From the NCBI GenBank assembly GCA_905221605.1, contig CAJNDS010002785.1:147705-211704 (forward strand): DNA of 64,000 nt, written 5' to 3'. Positions 40,647-50,100 of the stretch are shown here, in pieces (positions within the stretch are counted from its first letter, which is position 1; each line of letters opens with the position of its first letter). Source of the DNA: Symbiodinium natans. Lineage: Eukaryota; Sar; Dinophyceae; Suessiales; Symbiodiniaceae. Under the pieces are notes generated by a model. The model saw nothing but the letters and a program-made list of their open reading frames with translations. It made no database searches and was not told where the DNA came from. The position numbers were made by a program, and so were the translations under genes.

Positions 40647-43600
40647 GCCCTGGGGGTGCCAGAAAGCTCCGTCGCGGTGCTTACGCCACAGGCAGCTCAG
40701 GGCTCTGAGGGCTCTGAGGGCTTTGAGGGGTGGGATTTTGGGTTTTAGGGGAGGTTCTAGGGTAAAAGGGTTTTAGGGTGCAGGGTTTCGGGTCTAGGGT
40801 TTTGGGGTTTGTGGGTTTTGGGGTTTGTGGGTTTGGGGGTTTGTGGGTTTGTGGGTTTTACGTACCAAAAGGCTCTTGAGGGGTGTGTGGCAGAGTTGAG
40901 GACGGAGGGCACGAGTGCTTAGGCCTGGGCTCAGTTAGTTCTCAGTTACCAGCTTGCCGTTCAATCGCTGAGTTGCCAGGCTCCACTGCTGACAGCATAT
41001 TGCCGCTCAGCTGACAGTCGCATGCAACAACTGCACCAGCACTGAACCACTCGTCGTTGACTTTGTTCTGCACCCGCTCTGAGGTGCGTTCCAGCACAAG
41101 CCGGAGTTGCAATTTTGCGTGTGCGCGGAGAGTCGGCGCTTGGGGAAGAGCCCTGTCATAGTCTTCTCACATTCCAGCAATGTGCGGTAGATGCATGATT
41201 CCTTTTATGTGCATGCGAGAGTTCCAGACTCCGGAGAATCAGTTGACTCAAGCACCGTGCGGGTGGCCGCTGATGCTTCTGATGCTCGTTTTTGTGAGAT
41301 GGCTTGCCAGCTCATGCGTCGCGCGAAGGCACCTGATGCTCAGTATGGCTCATATTTACAAGCGTTGTGCAGGGGCTTCCGATGAGTGCAGCACTTAGTC
41401 TTGGGTTGAAGGATAAAGGGTGCTTACCGAGCATTCCATGTTCCACGTCCCTAAAGGCCCTAATCCCCAGGATCAGCGTGATCTCTCGCGCCGACTTCGA
41501 AGCAGCTCTGGGCCAGCACGGTTTCCCACTCTCACGGCCGACGGCAGAGGATGGCTTGACGTCTTAGTGCTTCTGCCCGAGATACGTCTAAAGCTCAAAG
41601 TTTGAGACGGTGCTTACAGTGTGCTTCACAAGTCTTTTGGCTCAGGCTTGGGGTCGGAGGAATGGTTACAGTAGGCCTCTTCAGCCAAAGAGCCCTTTGC
41701 ATCACACAGGGCACAAATCCCACAATCCGGGAGGACTACCAAGTTCATCGTGACTTCGATACAGACACGACGTCAAGCTGCACTTGGCCTGGGATGATGA
41801 GGCCCCCACGTTTAGGGCTTAAGGGTTGAGGGCTTACAGATCTTTGCAATGTGATGATAGCCTGGAGAGACTTGTGTCCCTCCCCTGTGCAGTACAAGTA
41901 GAATTAAGGCTTGCACGCGCATGCGATGACTAGTCTATACACGTAAAATCCGCGTGTAAGAGTATCTAAAACTGTAGATACAGGTATGCATGTATGCATG
42001 ATATATGTATGTGTACATTTCCATAGGTATCGGATAGGTTTAGATCGCTTGTTAGATATCTACTGTCGCTTGTTCTATGTGCTTATTGAATGAATGCATG
42101 CGTTAATGAATGACATGGATTAGTGAATGAACGTATGAACATATCTTCGTAGGCATGTATCCATTTAAAAGTCATGTACATGTAGGTAATTCGGGAGTTT
42201 ATTTGCGGGCATGGCGTGCCCGTGTGTGGGTGTGCGGGTATGGGCCTGCGGGCGTGCGGGCGTGTGGCGTGCAGGCGTGCGGGCGTGTGGCCCCGCGCGC
42301 GCGCGCACGCGCGCGCGCGCCCCTGTGTGTGTGTGTGTGTGTGGATGTGCGAAATGCAACGTGACGCTCGTAATTATGTCATGCAATGGTGAAATCGAAT
42401 GTCGTGTAGTAGTTTCCGTGTGCATGTTGCACTTACTCTTGCCATACTCTTTCAAAACTTCAGAATGGGCTGGCACATGCAAGGTTACCTAAGCCTAGAG
42501 CCTTCGCCCAAGCCACCTGAACGGCCTCTCCAACTGCTGAGCCCTGAACCGCCACTTCCTCCCTGTGCCCCATGAACATCCCACTAGCTGCAACGTACAC
42601 CTGCTGGATGTTCCCCAAACCCTAGAAACTAAAACTGGTTGCCGTGGTGTGAGAGGGTGCCCTGCACCACCAAACCCTACAACTAAAACCTAAATCCCCT
42701 TTCCCCCTACATGCAGCCAAAGCCTCCCTCAAACCCCCTAAACCCCGCAAAACCCCCTTAAGGCCCCCTTAAACGCCTGTAAACCCCCCCTTAAGCCCCA
42801 TGAAACCCTTTCAAACCCCTCTGAATTTTACACCCCTTTAAGTCCTCAAGCTGCTTCAGCTCAAAGCAGGATGTGGCCTCGGGGCCCCAGCGCCCCTGCA
42901 GCCCGAGGGAGGACCCCGAAGCCGCGGTTGTGGGCTTAAAGGGTAGAGTAGGGCTCGTAGTACGTATAATCGAATTATAACGGTACTTATAACCCACTGA
43001 AAAGCCCCTTAAGTGCCGAACATGGCTATAGTTGGGTGATAAGTACAGTTTATATTTGGGGTTGGTGGTTCTTCGTAGGGAATGAGGGAAAGAGGTACCA
43101 TATATCCCCCTATATGGACCCTTTAAGGTTTTCTATCCCTAAGACCTAAGCCCGTAAACCCGTAAACCCCTAAACCCCTAAACCCCTAAACCCCTAAACC
43201 CCTAAACCCCTAAACCCCTAAACCCCTAAACCCCTAAACCCCTAAACCCCTAAACCCCTAAACCCCTAAACCCCTAAACCCCTAAACCCCTAAACCCCTA
43301 AACACCTAAACCCCTAAACCCCCAAACCCCAAGCCCAAAACCCTACACCCCTAAACCCGTAAACCCTAAACCCTAAACCCTAAACCCTAAACCCTAAACC
43401 CTAAACCCTAAACCCTAAACCCTAAACCCTAAACCCTAAACCCTAAACCCTAAACCCTAAACCCTAAACCCTAAACCCTACACAAAGCAACTAAAAGCTT
43501 CAGACAGGACGGCGGGCTCGGTGGTGGGCGCTTCCACGGATCCCGTGGAGTTGCAGCGCTTGGAGCCGCGGCTGAGGGTTTAGGGTTTAGGGTCGGGGGT

Positions 43601-44409
43601 TTAGGGTTTATGGTTTGGGGTTCAGGGTTTAGGGTTCAGAGTTTAGGGTTTGGGGTTAAGGAAGCAGGCGGTTTTTGGGGCCGTGTTTTTGGTTGAGCCC
43701 GCATACATCTTGTGAATCGATTGCTGGTTGGGGAAGATGCTCGGAAGTGGTTTAGGGTTTCATGGTTTGGGTGCTCGCTGCAGAAATACATGCGGCTGTG
43801 TCTGATGAACAGTGGGAGTTGCTGCAGGTAGACTTGGCGATGTTCCGATCTGTTGATGCCTTTGTCTAAGGAGCCCAGCCCAACGCGCGAGTTCGGACAA
43901 TAATGGCAAGAACACGCATCGCGCAGAGACAAGGATTATGAGGCTGATGCTTGGCTAACACCCCGGTAAAGCTTTCGCGATCGGTTTTGCTGCCTGAAGC
44001 ACGAACAAAATCGCATGCGATCTAGCCTTGGGATGCTTGAGCAGTCTTTTTCGAGGATCCGCTGGCACCACCCGGAAGAGCCCCTTTCGAGCTGTTTGAC
44101 TTGGTGACGTGGCAACCCTGACAGCTTGACGGGAGACGCTGCCACGCCTGTAGCCCTGGCACCTGGGCGAACCCTGGCGGTGTGCTCTGAGACGTTCGCC
44201 TTCGACCTTTCTCCAGACTGCCACAGACCACCATGGAACTGCCTTCGAGCAACCCCTGCCTTGTGGTGGCGCTGGAAGCGCAACACTCCCATGAGCTGCA
44301 GCCGCCGTTGCGTGGACATTCGCTGACCTTGCACAGGTCCAAAAAGCATCGCGTGCGCACGCGGAAGTGCTCTGCAGGACTTGGCGCGAGTTTCTTGCCC
44401 AGGTTCTAG
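40647..44409 (+). CDS. Chain of short exons, function unknown
   Basis: Exon 40647-40701 reads ALGVPESSVAVLTPQAAQ. A frame at 41191-41385 (SSTVRVAADASDARFCEMAC, then QYGSYLQALCRGF, stop) and one at about 41440-41605 (LTADGRGWLDVLVLLPEIRL) look like coding DNA but have unclear limits. Exon 43508-43577 reads AGSVVGASTDPVELQRLEPR and ends before GTTTAGGG; exon 44056-44103 reads DPLAPPGRAPFELFDL (donor GTGACG), phases 0/0. A terminal exon 44217-44409 contains MELPSSNPCLVVALEAQHSH and ends at TAG 44407-44409; its phase does not match directly, so an exon is missing or it is a separate small gene. No product is recognised. Polarity of the flanking arrays matches + strand transcription. Confidence 0.4.
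40727..40858 (+). repeat. GGTTTTGGGG/TTTAGGG array
   Basis: G-strand units, mostly GGGTTTGTGGGTTTTGGGG variants, in the 5' part of the intron after the exon ending at 40701. Confidence 0.8.
41860..43146. other. Intron or spacer with microsatellites
   Basis: ATGTATG/GAATGAATG repeats at 41970-42160; alternating GC/GT block at 42225-42345 with a (GC)n core able to form Z-DNA; C-rich CCCTTAAACC units at 42720-42850. No exon seen. Confidence 0.6.
43147..43482 (-). repeat. Compound telomere-like array (8-mer then 7-mer)
   Basis: The longest array in the window. First about 20 units of AACCCCTA (8 bp), then about 16 perfect units of AACCCTA (7 bp), C-strand on +. It ends 25 bp before the exon at 43508. 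Confidence 0.97.
43578..43655 (+). repeat. TTTAGGG array beginning at a 5' splice site
   Basis: Starts at the exon boundary (AGG|GTTTAGGG) with variants TTTATGG and GTTCAGGG. With the array at 43147-43482 it brackets a 70-bp exon in opposite polarity. Confidence 0.9.
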
Positions 44410-44699
44410 CCTGGGTAAAGCACCCTAGAAAAGCACGAGCACAGACCGAGTGTCGCCGCTAGGCCAACAAACTCGTGGGTCACCTCCCAAAAGCCTTCTC
44501 TAGGTCCCCCCTCCCTCCAGCGGTCCTCTCATTCCCATCTTCAAGGGGTATAGATTCCTGTACAAGCCTCATCAGACAAGAGCAACCTGATAGGAGCCAC
44601 GCACCCGAATACAGATACGTATTACGTACACGGCAACAAAAAGCGACGCGGTGCACCACGCGAGATCCGAACGGAAGCGTGCCATTCGTTTCTCTTGTT

Positions 44700-44836
44700 C
44701 TCTCGCTCTCTCTCTCTCCCTCCCATCTCTCTCTCTCTCTATCTCTTTCCCCCTCTCTTCTGGTTTTACCTCTCTTCCATTCTCTCTCTCATACTCAGTC
44801 ATACTCATTCTCTCTTTCAGTCTCAGTCTCGCTCTC
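44700..44836. repeat. (TC)n-rich tract
   Basis: CTCTCTCTC blocks with interruptions. Source of Ser/Leu and Arg/Glu frames on the two strands that are not genes. Confidence 0.9.
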
Positions 44837-45555
44837 ACTTGCTCTGTAGATCACAGAAGGGGTACGATTTGTTTTGTAACCTTGGTTGTTGTGTAAGGTA
44901 GCCCTCACTGAGAACAACCTCCCATTTCCACATGTCAGGTCTACCTGGTACAGAGTATTGGGCTGTCGGTTCCGTTGTTCTGGCGTCCGATCCTCAGGTA
45001 GCCTGGGATCTCCACTAGCTGATAGCCCCAAAACAGCGAGCCAAAGGTGTCGAACGTGCCGACTATTCCCTGGCGATGCCGCGAGACAGCCAGATGGTTG
45101 CCGTGCGTGTGGATCTGGTACCCTCATCCACGGCGGAGGCCTTTGGCAGTCGAGAGCACCACGTCTTTGGGTGTTGGGTCGTGGCACTGGTGGGCATTGC
45201 AAATCGGGGTTTGCAGGTTTGGTTACGAGTTCTCAGTACGGAGTTAGTAGTTTTTCTTGGGCCCAACATAGACTAGAGGGATAGATAGGTAGCTTATGAA
45301 CTAAGCTTCTGCCAAAAGGTGTGGATATGTGTTTTGTTGAAGATTTCTGTTGCCCAAAGCCCATGGTCTTTCACCACGTGGCAAAAGCAACATCTACTGC
45401 ATCATGGCCAGACTGTCTGATGTGCAAGCGAGATCTTTTTGCCATTTTTTCGCAGCAGTTTTTGCTGAGCCAAAACTCGCATCAACAAGACCTCACAAAT
45501 TTCGACACCTACGCCTAGTAAAGCCAGAGTAGTAAAGGCAGTACATCTCTTCGCC

Positions 45556-46410
45556 ATGTCGATGACACTCTTGAGCCTCAAGCCCAGTCCCTATTCACGT
45601 CGAGTGGTGTGGTCGCTTGAGCTGTTGGGATTTGAGTATGCGAAAGAAGAGTACGTTAGCATTGCTGGTGAACCCGGCCTTCGTTGGAGGTTGGGACGCT
45701 TGAGTCCCTGGCAATGTGTCACCGTCCCCATCGCCTTCATCTCGAATGGTAAGGAGAAGAACGCTTTGGTCTTGGAAAATGGCGTGGAGATTGTCGAGTG
45801 GGCCAACGACAAGAAGACGAGCAGCGGCAGCGGCGGCGGCAAGGCCTCGAACACCATTGAATCGCTGATTCCGGCAGCACTTCGCCCCGAAGTCATGCAG
45901 TGTTGCCAGCTGGCTGATGACTTTCAAAACTTTGACCGAGGCATGTTCTTGCGAGCTTTGAAACAGCACCCTCCAAGTGTGTTGCGCGCAGTTGTCGGAG
46001 ATGGTCCCCCTTCGTGTATGCTGCATGTCATTGGATTCCTTGTTGGATTTTTCATGCGAACCAAGTACGACTCCACATTGCAAGCTACCATTGACGAGAT
46101 CAAGCAGAAAGCTCAAAAGCTTGAAGAAACTCTCAAGGCCAAGCAAGCCAAAAGCAGCGACAAATCATCCTTGGTATTTGTTGTGGGCGACGATTTGACC
46201 ATGGCGGACATCTTCCTCAGCGTTGCCATTTGCGGCGGAGTGAAAGATCGCTCGAAACCAAAGTCCGATCATCAGAAGAGGATGGAACAAGCTCTGCACA
46301 GCCAAGGCTTCAGCATGGAAGAAAAGTACCCCGCTCTCTATCAATGGGCCGTTCAAGTCAGCGAAACGTACAAGGTGAACTACGCGCTCTTTGAAGATGA
46401 GAAAGAGTGA
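45556..46410 (+). CDS. Glutathione S-transferase-like protein, intronless
   Basis: 284 codons, ATG at 45556 (MSMTLLSLKPSPYSRRVVWS), stop at 46408-46410. The start is the first ATG of an uninterrupted frame. Residues 1-80 look like a thioredoxin-type GST N-domain: a beta strand, then PSPYSRRVVWSLELLGFEY as the strand-loop-helix, where GSTs bind glutathione. Near residue 216 the C-domain contains GDDLTMADIFLSVAI, the N-capping box motif (T-x-x-D) of GST alpha-6. Residues ~95-105 form a Ser/Gly linker. At 284 residues it is longer than typical GSTs (about 200-240). It has no introns, unlike all its neighbours, which suggests a retroposed copy; no spliced-leader relic was seen upstream. Cytosolic, with no signal peptide. 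Substrate unknown. Confidence 0.75.
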   Translation: MSMTLLSLKPSPYSRRVVWSLELLGFEYAKEEYVSIAGEPGLRWRLGRLSPWQCVTVPIAFISNGKEKNALVLENGVEIVEWANDKKTSSGSGGGKASNTIESLIPAALRPEVMQCCQLADDFQNFDRGMFLRALKQHPPSVLRAVVGDGPPSCMLHVIGFLVGFFMRTKYDSTLQATIDEIKQKAQKLEETLKAKQAKSSDKSSLVFVVGDDLTMADIFLSVAICGGVKDRSKPKSDHQKRMEQALHSQGFSMEEKYPALYQWAVQVSETYKVNYALFEDEKE

Positions 46411-47126
46411 TTGGGATGGAAGAACCAAAGGGGAAGACGACGTTTTGAACCCCGCTCACCGTCCAGTGAGTAGTTGCATTGCATTACAAGTTTCTTTCGT
46501 TATCATTATGGTTGAATAACTAACTTCTTCTGACTAGCAAATGATGCTGTTGATATACCTTTTCCGTTCAAACTAGCCGTTTTGCGTGGCATCATGTTTT
46601 CGCATAGGAGGACAGCGGGCGGCAATCGATTGAATCATTGCAGCCGTGACAGAGTACAAGAACAGCACTAGCAGTTTCAATGGCTTGCAAAGGCCGTTGC
46701 AGTCTGGTTTGCCGTCGCAATTCCATCGTCAGCACTTAGCCTGAAGTTGCTAATCATCGTGGGACTTGCTACTTGTCTTGGACGAGATCTTACCCGAAAG
46801 TTTGGAGCGCAACTGAGTAGGGTCCAAGACACGAGGGCCAGCGTTTGTGTATACGTGATTCATAGGATTCGGACACAGAGCCCTCAACTCTGAAGTCTTC
46901 CCTACAAGTTCAGGGCCTCGTCAGAAACATCAGAAACAAGAGCCCGCTTTTGGGCGGGGCTCCGTGAAGACAAGTTGGCATTTCCCCCAATAGGGGCACC
47001 CCTGATATGTGCCAAAAGAACCCCCAAAATGGGAACCCTATTTTGGGAAGCCCGCGAGTTTTCCCGGCGACATGTTGTGTGGCCGGAGGGGCGTGGGGGC
47101 TGCTGGGGGCGGGTGGCTCCGTTTCA
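46411..47126. other. Spacer with a hairpin
   Basis: No gene seen. At 47024-47047 CCCCAAAAT and ATTTTGGG flank GGGAACCCT, forming a hairpin; the surrounding 46980-47060 resembles the C/G-rich intron filler found elsewhere. Confidence 0.5.
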
Positions 47127-50100
47127 ATGCTTGACAGCTCGTCTGAAGAGGCACCACAGCACGTTCTCAGTACGCCATCTGCCATTGCAAGGTAGATCCA
47201 GTCCTTCCTTAAGGGTGGGCGGTTGTGTCGCACCACGACGCTAGAGATCCCACTCCACAACACTAAAGATCCCCCTCCCGGCAAGAGGCCGGATCCAGAT
47301 ATCCGCCCCAGTCGCAGGAAGTCGCCCTGCTAGCTGCGGCCGACCCGCTGGCTGTACGAGTCCCATCTCGGGGGCAACTCGGCAGCGCAGCATATCTGGC
47401 ATATCTGGCACGCAGCAGTCAACGTTCATGGTCTTCGGATCATGCACCATATTCTGCATTGTCATAAATCCTGGTTTCAAGGTTAACAAAGTACCCATCT
47501 GTGAAGGCCCCATATCCTCAGAGAAGACTAAACATTTTCGACCGCCTCAGACTCCCCGAGGCTCAGGTTCACATTGCGTCCCGGCGTGACCTCTGCCTAC
47601 GTGTCTGCCCCAGCCTTAGAGGGGCAGCCCTTCAGAGCTGCGTAGGTGCCCTGGCTCTGTCATGACTTCGGGTTTAGGGTTTTGGGTTCTATACGCCCAA
47701 AGCCATCAACAAGACGCAACACGATCAGAGTTTTATTTTACGTAGACTTTCAGGGTTCCCGGTGGGTACCACAAACATAGCACATCTTTGAAGCAGCAGT
47801 TGCCCTCACGGCTTCCATCTACTGCACCCTGAAGCTTTCTAAGCCCTGACCTATACACCTCAAAACCGAGACCCTAGACCCTACGCGTGAACCTGAACTC
47901 TCAACCCCTTAAACCTAAGCACCCCTCAACCCCCCTCACCCTAATCCCCAAACTCCTAAACCCTAAACCCTAAACCCTAAACCCCCGCCCCCCTTTTTTG
48001 GAAGCCAAAGAGCCTCCAGCCGAAGCCTCGGAGGCTGAGATCGGGGAGCCCCTGGACATGAGGCCTGGGGCTCGCCGGTGCTCAGGCTCTAGGCTTTGGG
48101 GTGTGTAGTTTAGGGTTTAGGGTTCAGGGTTCAGGGTTCAGGGTTCAGGGTTCAGGGTTTAGGGTTTAGGGTTTCGGGTTTAGTGTGGTTGTCAATGCTA
48201 TGGTGCCGTTTAAGGATCCCTTTAAGGATCCCTCTCATAATACGGCACCTAATATTTAGCGTACCCAAAAAGGGCCCATAATTTTGACAGCCACCCATAT
48301 GTCTTGATGTGTTTATTCATGTGCATTCTATACGTTTCACTGTATGTGTGTATATACACAGTGTATATAATATATGTGTGTACATATGATATATGCATAC
48401 AGGCTTAATATCTTGGTATCTTTTTCTTGGCATATCAGTTTCTTGCTATCTTGCTATCTGAGTGCATGTGTGTCTGAGTAGGTTAGGCACGTTGTGTATA
48501 CTGTGCTTATCTAGTGTATTAGTATATCTTGCACATGGCGTGGATTACGTTCAGTTTGCACAACATAATCGGATGTATCTTTACATGCACATATCGTTTG
48601 GGTTTGGAGTCTGCTCTCGTTAGAATTAAGGTGTGTTGAATTTGGGCCTTCGGCGTTGCGTTTTGAGGTTTAGGGTTTGCGGTTTCAATCGAGGCCCCTA
48701 GACCCTCCTTTTGGCGTTGAGGAGACCCCAAAACCGCCTAAACCCTAAACGCTCTCAAGCTACAGCAGGCTAGAGCTGCTTGGCAGCGAGTATGGGCAGG
48801 GGCCGCAGCATTGGGTCTGGAGTTTGGGGGCTTCTAACGGACAGGTCGTTAGTATTGTTGGGAGTCGAGGGATGGGGCTTTGATGTGTGCGTGTGTGTGT
48901 TTTAGTTTAATTTTGGGGCTCTGGACTGTGCTTTGGGTTAGCAGGTTAGCATGTGTTAGCATCATGGCATTTGCGCGACACATATTTTAAAGCAATTCGC
49001 AGCAAGATTCCATGCACAAACATTCATGGGATGTATCACCGTCTCCGCCGCAGGCCCTAGTTAATTGCCTAACACCAGACATCGTTAGTGATCCTAGTGT
49101 TTCGGAAGCCCGGATGTCACTGGTGCCACTTGCGACCTTGGGAGAAAGGTGCCACATGCCGAGGGGTGGACCCCCCGACAGGACTTTTGAACGTCTGAAC
49201 CTTCGAGATACTCCGTAGACCCGGCAATACACTAGAGCTGATGGAGACGGGCATCAGCTGGGACATAAACCAGAGCACTTGAGATTTTCTCCCTTATACT
49301 AACAGTCCTTAATCGGGAGGATTATAGTGCCCCCTAGTATAATCCCCATTGGGGATCCCAGCAGAGCACCATGAAGTCGGCCTGGCAGGGTCCGCGTGCT
49401 GCGCTCGAAGATCGCCTCGTCTGGCGAGGGCCTCTGGCCGGACCCGGCGCGACTCTACCCGCCACAAGGCGGGGACCTCCCAGCGTCTCAACTTTGAGGA
49501 CTTGGATGCACATTGATGTGGGACGTGGAGACATGTCAATGCGTTTAAGGGCTTTCAAAGTCCTTCTTCCGTGCGGAGTCGAGTCCAATTGCAAGGAAAT
49601 TTGGAGGATGAAGCAGTGACTCTGCTAACTAACCTGACTAGCCATATAGCTTCCTGAAACCCCGGCTATGGAGAAGACCGGTCATCGGCAAAGCAGCAGC
49701 CCTTAAGACATCCTGGCAGGTACTTTGGCAGGCCGGAATGCTTCTGTCGATGCTGTGAAGACCGTGGGCCAATCCTGTACTACGATCCGAAGGTCTGAAC
49801 TTGTGGGACAGCATGGGGCTCGCTGCAAACATGGCCGGGGCCTCACCATTGCGAGGCCCCTCAAGCCTAAACACTAAATCGGGAAGAGCTTGACACTCTC
49901 ATCTCCCATTCTTTTGGGGTTGTTGAGGCCTGGTTCGCTCCCCGCGTGTCGCTGTACTTCGCGCGGTCGTCCCAGAAATTCGGAAATTGTCAGAATCACC
50001 CTAGCAGCGCTCATGCGCTGCGAGCATGACCTCAAAGTGGTGCAAGTTCCAGGTCCATCCGAGAAAATGCACATGGAGTGAGGTTCCCCTGAGATTGTGC

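Noticed and set aside
43147-43655. A chromosome end
   Set aside because: Arrays face each other around an exon and unique sequence continues on both sides, so these are interstitial.
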